Origin: Hamiltosporidium tvaerminnensis
Taxonomy: Eukaryota; Microsporidia; Dubosqiidae
Reading direction: 5' to 3'
NCBI GenBank assembly: GCA_022605425.2
Contig: CM061246.1
Location: forward strand, 1,547,501 to 1,611,500
DNA: 64,000 nucleotides
Positions 1-10,320 of the stretch are shown in pieces. Position 1 is the stretch's first letter; each line of letters opens with the position of its first letter. Below the pieces are notes generated by a model. That model saw nothing but the letters and a program-made list of their open reading frames with translations. It was not told the DNA's origin and did no database searches. The translations under genes and the position numbers were made by a program.

Positions 1-1893
1 TAAAATAATGAACAATTTCTATTTAAAACTCTTTCATGTCTTTAACGATATATCTGTAAATATATTAGCTTATAAGAATTTATGCTTGTTCAGAAACCAA
101 ACCTCTTTAAAATCATGAATACTAGCTACGTTATTGGTTTCAGACTAATAAGTAATCCAGAAATTTCGTATAATAAGACATTGTATTATTAATACTTATG
201 ATTTGTGAACCTATCTCCTCTATTTATTGTACTTATATAAATTCAAAGTGAATAAAAATTATCTTACAGGAATAAAGGAATTATATGGTTAAAATAAAAT
301 GTAAGAAAACGGATCGACTGAAAAAATAGTGATTGCTTAACTTGCGGGTTTATTACAAGATAGAAATGTATCACGTTAGCAAAATAAAAATTTCCACCTT
401 ACAATAAATCTTATAAAAAGCTAGTTTATTTTGCTGCTTGATCCATAAAATACTTAGAAACGCCTACTCCTGTCGATACGATGAACGAATTCTATAGTTA
501 CATGTATTCCTACTAATTAGCTAAATTCTTATACATAAAAACAAGTCAGAAGCCACAAATAAATCAAATTCTTAAGTATAAGTATTTAAATTAAGAGTAG
601 ATTAGATATTGGAAAAAATAAGATGATAAAATTTTAAACAAATACGTTATTTATTATTGTAAATGTGAATTTAAGTATAATTAACTTCATTTAAGCCAGA
701 ATTATTTTAAATAAAAATTTTTATAACCGGATATTAATATGGCTGAAAGATTTATTCCAATAAATTACCAAAGACAACCGGAATTCTATGTAAATACCGA
801 TGAGATGCACTAAATCAAAACATACAATGAAACTTGAATAAAAATCACAGAGCGAATAAAAAGAATAAAGTATAAAAAAATAAATTAATATTTTTAGCTA
901 AATAAGAATCTACTATATGTACTCTTCAAAATACACTAAGTATATAACTTGGATCCTCTAAATAAGTATAATTTTTACAAAAATTTCAAACAAAATAGCA
1001 AAATATGATTCGGAATACAAAAGAGAGAAATATCATTTACCTTTTAAAAGCTTGTCGAAATAATTAAAAGAAATTGTATAAAACAATATTTAAATATATG
1101 TGAACTTTTTTGACAAATATCTCAAACATTTCCCGATATCACAAAATTTTTACTTAATTTTGATAATTTAAAAAGCAATTATGCCGATAGATTCAAATTT
1201 TTACAAATTTCAAATCTATTCTTCGTAATATAATTGTCAATAAAACTTACTGGAATAAAAAATATAAAATATAGTAATTTAAAATTTTTCATATTAAGAT
1301 ATATTATTAATTAAATAATTCCAATCCTATTTGTTTAATACATTTAATTGTTTTTTTCAAATCCGCTTTATCTTTTAAAGAAATAATATTGTTTTACTTT
1401 AATAAAGCTCAATATTTGTTTATTCTAAACTTGCTAATTTTTTCGCATATTTTTATTTTGGAATTTTAATATCATAAAAACGGTTTTTTAAAAATTCTGA
1501 ACTTCAAAAAGTAGTTATTCTGAATAATTTGCACAAAAACAGTATATAAAATCAAATATAGCATATACATACTTAATATATATTATTTGTTGGTTATATG
1601 CTATAAACTTTCGTATTATCAATTCGCTTGATATTTATGACGAAAAAATATAAAAATCCAAACCAATCTATTCAATCTAATACAGTATTATATCACAGAA
1701 TCGTTAATAATTAGAATTTTATTACTTTATTAAAAAACCGAATTCCCATAAAATATCTTTAATAAATGAATAAGAAACCCATCTCTACTGTTAAAATACC
1801 TAAATAACATCCAAATACATATCTTTTTAATAATAAGTCTTTGACTACAAATTATATTTTAAAACCAACCCTCAAATAACAATCCCTCTAAAA
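1..1893. other. AT-rich intergenic region, no gene seen
   Basis: I see no ORF with recognisable coding character, no RNA gene and no copy of the repeat families found elsewhere in the window. Only short AT-rich runs and poly-A/poly-T tracts are present. The last ~30 bases hold the CCC motif of the following phosphatase gene. Confidence 0.6.
1884..1886 (+). promoter_or_regulatory. CCC start-proximal motif of PP1 gene
   Basis: CCC 7 nt before the ATG at 1894; a second CCC lies at 1869-1871. In microsporidia such a motif marks the transcription/translation start, so it supports this ATG. Confidence 0.7.
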
Positions 1894-2871
1894 ATGAATT
1901 ATGATGAAGTTAATGTAGACACAATAATAGAAAAACTATTATCGGTAAAATCTTGTAAACCAGGGAAACAAGTAAATTTAGAAGAAATAGAAATCAAATA
2001 CCTATGTGAAAAAAGCCAAGAAATATTTATGAGACAACCAACCTTAGTAGAAATAAAAGCACCAGTAAAAATATGCGGTGATATACACGGACAATATTAC
2101 GATCTGTTAAAATTATTTGAATATGGTGGGTTTCCACCCAAAAGTAATTATCTGTTTCTTGGTGATTATGTAGACAGAGGAAAACAATCATTAGAAACAA
2201 TTTGCCTGCTTTTTTCTTATAAAATAAAATATCCTGAAAATTTTTTTTTATTGCGTGGTAACCATGAATGTGCAAGTATTAATAAGATTTATGGATTTTA
2301 TGACGAATGTAAAAGAAGATATGACAATAAATTGTGGAAAATATTTACAGAGTGTTTTAATTGCTTACCAATATGTGCTTTAATAGATAATAGAATATTA
2401 TGTATGCACGGTGGTATTTCACCGGAACTTAAGAGTATTGATCAGATTAGATCGATTGTTAGACCAACTGATGTACCGGATGTTGGTTTGTTATGCGATT
2501 TGTTATGGAGTGATCCGGATTCTGCTGTAAATGGATGGGGATCTAATGAAAGAGGAGTTTCAGTAACTTTTGGTTGTGATATTGTACAAGAATTTTTGGA
2601 TAAACACGAATTGGATTTGATTTGTAGAGCTCACCAGGTTGTAGAGGAGGGGTATGAATTTTTTGCTTCTAGAGGACTTGTAACTATTTTTTCTGCACCG
2701 AATTACTGTGGAGAATTTGATAATGCAGGGGCCATCATGAATGTAGATGAAGAACTCGTTTGTAGTTTTCAAGTTTTAAAACCAACACCAGAAAAACTGT
2801 TTAATAGTGGAATATCTGCTCAGCATTCTAAAAAACAACTTACTCCCCCAAGACCAAGCACGAGAAGATAA
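1894..2871 (+). CDS. GLC7: Serine/threonine protein phosphatase PP1 catalytic subunit
   Basis: A 325-residue PPP-family phosphatase that removes phosphate from Ser/Thr, with targeting subunits steering it to mitosis, glycogen and chromatin roles. All metal-binding and catalytic motifs are visible in order: GDIHGQ (62-67), GDYVDRG (90-96), RGNHE (121-125), HGG (172-174), RAH (His ~247) and [11 protein letters not shown]. Spacing is within one residue of human PP1 (D64/H66, D92, N124, H173, H248), and the length matches PP1 (~320-330) rather than PP2A. The C-terminus contains LTPPRP, equivalent to the inhibitory CDK site (TPPR) of animal and yeast PP1, so cell-cycle phosphorylation is likely (inference). 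The ATG is supported by CCC 7 nt upstream. It is the first gene in the window, with tandem repeats downstream. Family assignment is secure; the symbol follows the fungal orthologue. Confidence 0.97.
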   Translation: MNYDEVNVDTIIEKLLSVKSCKPGKQVNLEEIEIKYLCEKSQEIFMRQPTLVEIKAPVKICGDIHGQYYDLLKLFEYGGFPPKSNYLFLGDYVDRGKQSLETICLLFSYKIKYPENFFLLRGNHECASINKIYGFYDECKRRYDNKLWKIFTECFNCLPICALIDNRILCMHGGISPELKSIDQIRSIVRPTDVPDVGLLCDLLWSDPDSAVNGWGSNERGVSVTFGCDIVQEFLDKHELDLICRAHQVVEEGYEFFASRGLVTIFSAPNYCGEFDNAGAIMNVDEELVCSFQVLKPTPEKLFNSGISAQHSKKQLTPPRPSTRR

Positions 2872-3047
2872 TTAGAATAATTATTTAATAAAATATTTGT
2901 TTAAGGAATTTTTTAGAAGAAAATTATGTTGTATATTGTTTTTAATAAAAATTTAAAATTTGTGTGAAGAATTTATTTAAGAAACAAATTTAAAAAAGAA
3001 TTTTAGTTAATTTTAAGTAATTATTCGAATTTTTAAGACATAAATTT

Positions 3048-3495
3048 AAAAAAAATGAATTCTATATTTTTAATTTTGAGTATATTTTAAGTATTTAAAT
3101 GAGAAATAATTTGAAAAATGAATTCTATATTTTTAATTGTAATTTACTATTCAACATTTAAATGAGAAATAATTTGAAAAATGAATTCTATATTTTTAAT
3201 TGTAAGTATGTATTAAGTATTCAATTGAGAAATAAATTTGAAAAATGAATTCGCAGATTTTAATTGTAATTTACTATTCAACATTTAAATGTGAAATAAT
3301 TTGAAAAATAAATTCTATATTTTTAATTTTAAGTATATATTAAGTATTCAATTGAGAAATAAATTTAAAAAGAATGAAAAGCTGGTTTTAGTTTTAGTCG
3401 ATAGTCAGTATTCAATTAAGAAATAAATTTAAAAAGAATTAATTCGCTGCTTTTAATCATTTATAATTTTTAAAGATCTAAATGGGAAAGCGAAT
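3048..3495. repeat. Tandem array, ~64-bp unit, about seven copies
   Basis: Units begin at about 3048, 3113, 3176, 3240, 3303, 3367 and 3431. Each has the core AAATGAATTCTATATTTTTA and ends with GAGAAATAA. Units alternate between two subtypes (one with AAGTATATATTAAGTATTCA, the other with AATTTACTATTCAACATTTA), so the larger period is ~127 bp. The last two units are the most diverged. It lies ~180 bp after the PP1 stop. Confidence 0.85.
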
Positions 3496-3751
3496 TCTCT
3501 ATTTTTTTTATTGATTCATTAATTAGAGATTTCGTTGAGAAAAAAATTTTTAAAATTTGGTATTTTTCATGCCTACAATTCAACACACATTTATATTCGT
3601 TATTTTGGGAAATATTTTTATTTGCGTGGTAAGAAAAAATATTAAAATTTTTTTTGAAATAAATGGTTAATAAATTTGTATTTGTTCTAACGAAAAGAAC
3701 ATAAAAATAATTTAATTCTAACAATTACTTTTAAAATAAAATACGTAAAAA

Positions 3752-4450
3752 TTTTAAAATAGTGGCAAGTGTTATATTGTTTTCATGACATTAATGCAGT
3801 TCTTGGTTTGATATAAATAACCGCTACCCCAACACACTATCGATGCTACCTTTTATACCGCCATCCTAAGGCCTTTGATCTAAAAAGTAATTAACCAAAT
3901 TAATGGGCAAGAAAGTTGCTTTGAATTCATTAATGTTAGTTGTATAAAGTATTTCAGTAGGTATAACCCAACTTTGGGCTCCCCCAAGACTATACAGCAT
4001 TCCCACTTACTCTACACTTTCTGAACCTAATAAACTTCTAGCTAAGATATATTTCAGAGACGTAAATAGGGTCCACCTAGACAGTGCAATGTCATATCAA
4101 CCGGTATAACTTGCTACTTAGTATCCTGATCTTTAAATGGTTTTTTGTTTTATATTTCCCAGGCGCATAGTCTTCTAACCCGAGTGAGCAAGGCTAGGGC
4201 TCTATGCTTTTGCATAGTAATTACCTACAAGTTCGGCTAGGTCAACAATCTAGTAACATTAGAAACACAAAATAGATTTGAAGGAAAAAATTCGGCATTT
4301 CAAAGACCATCTTCTTCTCATACAAACCTCATAGAACAACCAAAAATTAGCGTATTTTTATTCCTATCGAATCCAAATTTGATTTCATTAACCGATTTCA
4401 CATACTCATTGCCAAACAGATGGTTTTTTATGGAGTCATCCTCCCTCCAC
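3752..4450 (-). repeat. Repeat family B, copy 1
   Basis: About 700 bp, clearly similar to copies at 12.0, 29.8, 31.6, 46.4 and 48.7 kb. On the + strand it starts with AGTGGCAAGTGTTATA and ends with CATCCTCCCTCCAC. The centre is much richer in GC than the surroundings. No conserved ORF is shared between copies. Nature unknown (non-autonomous element or SINE-like). It lies just beyond the 3' end of a retrotransposon fragment (4505-4740), the same arrangement seen at 29.3-30.5 kb. Confidence 0.85.
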
Positions 4451-4504
4451 TCAACAATAACATTTAATGATCAAATAATTAAAACATTTAATTTATTTAA
4501 TTAA

Positions 4505-4740
4505 AATCGGGGTTAATAGAATTTCACTCTTTTATATAGTTTCTTTCCCCATTTTAACAACTTTGTTAGCTTCCTTTAAATCTGAATCTTCGTTAATATT
4601 TATAGTCGGTTTTTTTACAGTGGTTGGTTACGTTCATTAAAAATAAGGGGTATAATATTTTTTGTATTTTCTATTTTAGCATCATCTTCCTGGTTGTCTA
4701 CTTGTTTTAAACAGAGTGTTGATTGTTAAAACATTTAAAA
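4505..4740 (-). mobile_element. Non-LTR retrotransposon, 3' fragment (copy L1)
   Basis: Read on the minus strand it matches the last ~240 bp of the elements ending at 29545 and 20705. It encodes the acidic tail with EDDAKIEN..NIIPLI, then ININEDSDL and VVKMGKETI before the stop, followed by an AT-rich 3' end with ATTAAATAAA. A frame change and stops in the middle show decay. Only the extreme 3' end is kept, as expected for a 5'-truncated LINE insertion. Confidence 0.75.
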
Positions 4741-4860
4741 ATAGAATCTAAATATAAAATTACAAAAAGAAAATATTTAAAAAAATCATAATTTTATATT
4801 TAGAATTGACAATAAACTTTTTATTTGGTAGAATAGAAATTAATTAAAATTAGTTCTGAA

Positions 4861-6171
4861 TTAGAGATATTTTCTACAATTTATAGATTTACAATTACAT
4901 GAAGTTTTTGTTTTACTTTTATCAGAACTAAAATTATAATTTAAAGTTATTTCTTCATTTTTAAAAATTTCTATTTGCGAATGAATAATTATTTTTGAAA
5001 TTCCATTTTCATATACTTTTTTAGTAAATGAATTTGGTAAACACGAATGATTTATGAATCTTGACAAACTACCTTTCATTGTAGCATCTATAATTATGTC
5101 TTTTTCTATTCTAAAAAGATATATTGATGTGATTCCATTTTCTATATATGTTTTTTCCCTTTTGTCTGCCATTCTTTCTCCTATTAATTCTCCGATATAT
5201 TCTATTATTCTAGTATTTGGTGGAATATCTTGATTTGCAAACAAACCTCTACCATGAATGCTAGAATTTTTTAAATATAAATGAACAAATGATTTCATAT
5301 CGATGTATTTTAAAAACAATGGAATTTTTATTTGTTCGGTTGTTGCATTTATTGAATTTTTAGTCATTTCCAATATATTATTTGTGTTATAATTATGTAT
5401 AATGGCTTTGTCTTCTTCTGAATTAAAATATTTCTTACTATCCATCTTAAAACGCTTGATTATTTTTATTTTGTTTTTATTTACAATTTTATTGAACTCC
5501 TGTTTTGTAAAAATATTTTTAAAAATAAGAAAATCTTTGTAAATAAACCAACCATCAAATATTTTGAAGAAAATAGGATTATTTTTAAATCCGAAAATTA
5601 CTTTGTCTTCAAAAAATTCGAGTTTATATTTTTCTAAATTTTTATAGTCTCTGATATTTTTCATGTATTTTAAAATGCTTGTATTCAAATAAATATTTAA
5701 GTTGAAGAGTGTTCGAAAGTTAGTAATCTTTGTGTTTTTATTATAAATTTCTAGTTTATAATCACAATTCAAATTATAAGATTTTTTTACTTCGAATAAT
5801 AAAAATTTTAATAAATCGGCACCTAAAACGTGGGTTTTATAATATGAAGGGCGACTGGTATTTTGATGATTTAGATGAGTAAATATTATAGTTTTGGTTC
5901 TTAAATATTTTTTTATAAAATTTATTTTCAGTTTTACCAAATTTAACAACCGATTTCTCATTTTCTTACTAAATTTAATAAAAAATGCATTTGAATTTCT
6001 TTGTAAAACTGAACTCGAAATATTTTGTGTTTTGTGAATAATATTATTGTTTTTAACATTCTTTTTATGGAAATAATATAATTTAAAGATTCTCTTAAAG
6101 GGGAATGTGGTGTATTTTGTAGGATTAAATAAAAAAATGGCCAAAAAATGATTTTCGTTTTTTCTTGGCAT
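4861..6171 (-). CDS. SET1: SET1-type histone H3K4 methyltransferase
   Basis: A 436-residue protein with a C-terminal SET domain (about 300-436) and post-SET motif CNCKSINC. Visible motifs: HGRGLFA (cofactor-binding start), EYIGELIGERMADKREKTY and SGIG-like NGITSIYLFR, DATMKGSLSRFINHSCLPN (pseudoknot, N374) and ITLNYNF (catalytic Tyr). The wording IADxREK..Y..xGI.SxYLFR is typical of Set1, the catalytic subunit of COMPASS, which methylates histone H3 Lys4. The ~300-residue N-terminal part has no recognisable domain; the RRM of yeast Set1 is not evident. Oddity: the last residue of NHSCxPNC, which normally supplies the fourth zinc ligand with the post-SET cysteines, is Ser (NHSCLPNS). The start is supported by CCC 10 nt upstream. 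Orthology to SET1 rather than another SET1/MLL member is inferred. Confidence 0.85.
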   Translation of the reverse strand: MPRKNENHFLAIFLFNPTKYTTFPFKRIFKLYYFHKKNVKNNNIIHKTQNISSSVLQRNSNAFFIKFSKKMRNRLLNLVKLKINFIKKYLRTKTIIFTHLNHQNTSRPSYYKTHVLGADLLKFLLFEVKKSYNLNCDYKLEIYNKNTKITNFRTLFNLNIYLNTSILKYMKNIRDYKNLEKYKLEFFEDKVIFGFKNNPIFFKIFDGWFIYKDFLIFKNIFTKQEFNKIVNKNKIKIIKRFKMDSKKYFNSEEDKAIIHNYNTNNILEMTKNSINATTEQIKIPLFLKYIDMKSFVHLYLKNSSIHGRGLFANQDIPPNTRIIEYIGELIGERMADKREKTYIENGITSIYLFRIEKDIIIDATMKGSLSRFINHSCLPNSFTKKVYENGISKIIIHSQIEIFKNEEITLNYNFSSDKSKTKTSCNCKSINCRKYL

Positions 6172-7089
6172 ATTCTTGGTAGGGTTAGGGTAACAAATAT
6201 GTTTTAAGATTCAACAAATATTTATTTTTAAAAAATAAATTGGAAATTTTTTGATTGAAATTGTTTCGCGCCTAACACAAAGTAAATTAAATGCAAATTT
6301 TAATTTCTAAATTGTGAATTTCTTTAAAAAAGAGAATAAAAAATCATAGTTTTCGAAACTCAAATATCGTTCTTTACTACTTTATTTTGTTATATCAGTT
6401 TATTTTTATCGGTATTAACGTCATTTCATGATTATTCGCTGATTTAAATATTTTATTTTGAATTGGTAACCAGGCTTGAGTTTTCGATCATCAACAGATG
6501 ATTCATCGTAGAATTAAATAAATTTCTAAAGCACACTATTTACCAATATAGTGGTATACTATTGTGCAACCCAATCATTATGCCCAATATTTTTGCTAGC
6601 ATCATATTTAATTCTCAAATCTATTGATTTAAAAATGTTTCTGAATAATAACGAACATTCAGGAATATTAAGATAAATCGGATTTAAAATCTTAGTTGAA
6701 AATTAAATTCCTGATACTCGCAAGCATTGGAATTTAAGCGATAAATATGAAAAATGTGAAGACTCACTACAAGTATGCTCAATTAATATGCGAAAAAGCC
6801 ATAATAAAAATTATTTCAGTCATATATATCAGAAGAAGATTTAAATAATTCTTATTTTAAAATATTTTCCTAAAAATTATTTTATTATCATAAAAATTAG
6901 AGTTTATTCTGATTTTTATACTTTTTATGAAGGTTTTTCCATTCATTTTCTTCAAAATTTTTTATAATTTTTCTGGATAAAAAAAAACTGCAAAGTTTTT
7001 TCTTAAAATTCAAAGACAGCATTTTGAGTAATTATTTCACCCCAGTTGTTAATAAAATATTTTTGAAGCCTGTTTACGATGCTTAATAA
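6172..7089. other. AT-rich spacer, nothing recognised
   Basis: Apart from the CCC motif of the neighbouring gene I see no ORF, RNA gene or repeat copy here. Confidence 0.5.
6182..6190 (-). promoter_or_regulatory. Double CCC motif before SET1-type gene
   Basis: On the minus strand two CCC triplets (CCCTAACCC) sit 10 and 16 nt before the ATG at 6171. They mark the gene start and should not be read as telomere sequence. Confidence 0.6.
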
Positions 7090-7335
7090 TTCTTTTTTTA
7101 TCCTTGACAATACAGGCCTACACGAGCATTAGCCGTTTCAGTAATACCGCCCATCTGTCTTTTTCCAGTCGGTTTGTTTACTTTGTCGGGTTTCGTAACA
7201 AGGTAGTTTTAAAGGGTAGGTTGTTAGTCCTTCGCACAACCTCAACCTGGAGAGCCAGTCCCTTTTAGGCAATTCTTACGACAATCAGAGAATACTCCAA
7301 CCCAATTCTGCCTCGGCATGGTGGGGAAACTCAAT
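7090..7335. other. GC-rich island, possible foreign LINE leader
   Basis: About 240 bp with clearly higher GC than the ~1 kb on either side. No intact ORF crosses it. On the minus strand it reads like the 5' leader that I recall from animal endonuclease-reverse-transcriptase LINEs (runs such as GCGAAGGACTAACAACCTAC and TTACGAAACCC), but this is from memory and unverified. It could belong to the same animal-type LINE family as the remnant at 33.8-35.0 kb. Confidence 0.35.
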
Positions 7336-8710
7336 AACTTACCAAATAAATATTAAAACAGATTAAATAGTCTAATACAGTATTTTATCCTTGCAAAATT
7401 CTTGATACAAATATTATAACAATGACTATATTATTTGCTTCTAATCAAAATTTTCCATTTTTACAATTATTATTAAATTCTGATGAACTATTTCAGAATT
7501 TTTCTATTTAATTTAAATTTTCTACAACCATAAACATACACAGTTAAACGTATATAAATAACTGTTTTATACCTCAATGTATTTTCAAAAATCAAGATAT
7601 CTTAACACATATTCAATAGAACAATTTCTAAATTATACAAATATATTTATGTTTTATTATTTTTTTCGTAAAATACTACTTAATTTAATACACTCCTTTG
7701 CGCTTTTTTGATTGATGTTCTATTTATGATATTTTCCACATTTTTAAACTGTTTTTTCTATTAGTTTTGATGTTATTTATGATTTTTTTTTAAACTTTTT
7801 TTCATTTCATATATTAGTCGGTATTATAAAGAAAATGAATATTATGATAGGTTTTTGTAATGGTAAGGATTAATCAGAAGAGTATTATATTTAAGATTTA
7901 ACGTTTGGTATAAATTAATCTTTTTTTGTTGGAAATAAATGAATTTAAGTATCCTATTGTGAATTATAGACATGATGTATTTCTTAATTCTTATTTATGT
8001 TGATGCTTCCTAGATTAAACTGTTATATTTATATCCGTTCAAATTTTCAAATAAGGAATTATTTCAACACAAAATCATTTTACAGGTTTGATAACTTGTT
8101 TATATTTTTTCAAAATAGATTACATTTTAATAAAGCGAATGATTCATGAAGTTTAACTTGCTTTTTTTATCATTAAGATCCATATTCATATTGAACAATC
8201 TGTTGCCTTTGTAATATTCTTTATTAAAACTTTACTTACACTATCAGATGCTCAGATATATCTTTTATCTCTTTCGTCTTTTCTGGTTGATATTCTAATT
8301 TTGTTTGCGAAAAACTTCGAAATAACGAAGCCAAACACTCTATTCTTAATTTAGTTCTTCAGTTCACTTGAATATATTCTATTTTTACATACACCCTGGG
8401 CCTTGATTGTTACCAAAAAGATCAATAAAATATCAGGGTATGAAGTTAGGTAAAATTAGGTATTAAGGTATTTCTTGTATGCTTGACATGTAATATTATA
8501 CAATATTGCATATTTCTAATTATTTTAAGGAAGCATGATAACTACTTTGTTGTGACAATGGTTTTAATCAGAAATAGATATCCCTGTTAAATCTACCAAA
8601 CCAGAAAAATTACTGGCATATTCTTCGATACTCGACTGAGTCTAAATGCATCTGGAGTTTATAACAATGAGCATAAATCTATATTTTGGCCGAATAATCA
8701 GTTCAACATG
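7336..8710. other. AT-rich spacer, nothing recognised
   Basis: No ORF of coding character and no clear repeat match. A moderately GC-richer stretch around 8.2-8.7 kb may be old element sequence but I cannot assign it. Confidence 0.4.
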
Positions 8711-8934
8711 CTTAAATACTTACTTATTACATTCCTCTTTTACCTCTCGGTGTTAAAGATGATCAAATAAAAATTTCCATTTGTTTCCTTTAATCTGTGT
8801 GATTTAAGACTAAAAGGGATTGGCCTATGAATCCAGTGTGGTTTATATCCCATCAAAATTCCAAAAATGTTTTTCAAACAATTCTACATACCTACTGGTG
8901 AGCAGATAGTTTTTAATGTGGTTATCCTCCCTCA
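8711..8934 (-). repeat. Repeat family C, copy 1
   Basis: About 225 bp, starting (+ strand) CTTAAATACTTACTTATT and ending with GTTTTTAATGTGGTTATCC. It matches 18382-18614 and 45465-45700. Its last ~100 bp also match the corresponding end of repeat family B. Strand is given so that the shared end comes first, as for family B. Confidence 0.75.
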
Positions 8935-9499
8935 ATCAAGTTCAACAGACTACTATATTTAAATAGATAATCCATGATTTTATTTAAAAAAAACAAATTT
9001 TTGACCAAAAAAATATTCACATATAATATTTCTAAGAAAAAATTGCAAAATTTTAAGTTCTATTATAATCTCAAAATTTTACATAAGGTACTTATATTTC
9101 ATTTATATACAGGGGTATTCGATTTAAGATAATATTTGAGCTTAGACTTTATTTTTATTAATTAGACTTTTTGAACAACAAAATCTGTCAAAATATTAAA
9201 AAGGGCATAATTTGTATTAAGAATTGTGACATTTATATTTTTTTTTGCTTTATCTCAATATATTAAATTAATTAAACAGTTTTTGTCTAAAACAGACGAA
9301 ATTTATCAAATATTTTAAGATATTGCTCTTTTATGCCTTACGATACCCGTCACCGCTATTATATCATTGTTTTTTATATTCTTGACTCTTCTAATATAGT
9401 TTGACAACGAATATAATTTTCTTTGTTATCAGCAGAAACTAAAGATTTGATAATTTTGCTTTATTAGTTTATAAAAATATTCTGCCAGTTTGAAGTAAA

Positions 9500-10320
9500 T
9501 ATGAATAGAAATATGGTTTGCTCATTGGTATTTGTGTCGTTTTAACAATTTTGGGTGCTCTTTCTTCTTTTATCCGCATTATCTTTTACAATTATCTTTG
9601 TCGCCCAAAAGAAATAAAAAAATGCCCTTTTTGTACTGTGGTTATTATTCTTATTTTAACAGGCATTTAAAGCCTTTTAAGATACCTTTGTTATTTTGAA
9701 AACCTTTCAGATGTAATCCAATAAAATATCATCTGTATACTGCAAATAAAATAATACCAAGTCATTTGTCAATTTGTCTTAATTCTTTAGGGTTTCCGTC
9801 TCAAAAATCAGAATAAAAAATGGAAAGTGATTCCTACTTCACTGTGCGTTAACTCATTCAATTTCTAAAAAGAGAATATATAGGATAAAATTATTCGAAT
9901 TTGAAACACACTTAGTACTTGAGTGTCATGCTTATTTTTAGATTCTCAAAGCAAGAATTTCTTACAGAATGACTCCAAATTTGTTCTGAAGGCTTGAACT
10001 TATATTTATTTAATAGAAGTACATTGGAATCGAGAAACCTTTCATTTTGGTGTCTAGCATGGTTCTAGCAGATTTTTTAGGCACCTAGCCTCTAAATAAC
10101 AATCGATTTTTACAGCTTATAATAAATTATAGTATTTGTTCATAAAAAATCGCCTCGTCAAGTAATTTGTGTTTCTATCTTCAGGATATCTTAAAGAATA
10201 ACTTATAATGAAAAGTTATTATTTCTAACATAAGATCTAATATTCAGCTTTCTATTAACTTATAAAACTTTTCAAGTTGACCTTTTGATGATATACTTTT
10301 TTTTGGGGGTCTTTGAAAAG
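9500..10320 (-). mobile_element. Non-LTR retrotransposon, very old copy (L2)
   Basis: Read on the minus strand, short blocks line up in order with the copy at 28.4-29.2 kb: the stretch before the CCHC motif, then TTCAAGCCTTCAGAACAAAT (cf. 28806), then GAAGTAGGAATCACTTTCC (cf. 28975), then the following ~150 bp. Between the blocks it is heavily mutated, and no reading frame survives. It is the oldest-looking copy in the window. Upstream limits are unclear; the similarity may continue to about 10.6 kb. Confidence 0.5.

Noticed and set aside
3470-3724. 84-codon minus-strand ORF between the tandem array and repeat B
   Set aside because: Overlaps the tandem repeat, has no CCC before it and shows no family features.
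6181-6192. CCCTAACCC on the minus strand, telomere-like
   Set aside because: Only two units, located exactly where the start-proximal CCC motif of the SET1-type gene is expected.
7194-7206. CGTAACAAGGTAG, resembling the conserved 3' end of small-subunit rRNA
   Set aside because: The match does not extend beyond ~12 nt in either direction, and the flanks do not fold or align as rRNA.
9726-9746. Minus-strand QYTDDILLDY, looking like the YxDD box of an LTR retrotransposon
   Set aside because: The surrounding ~500 bp align in order with the endonuclease region of the R2/R4-type copies (28.8-29.1 kb), where this position encodes the ...EIIPYVMTW... stretch. The YTDD is a mutation product, and no other LTR-element motif is nearby.
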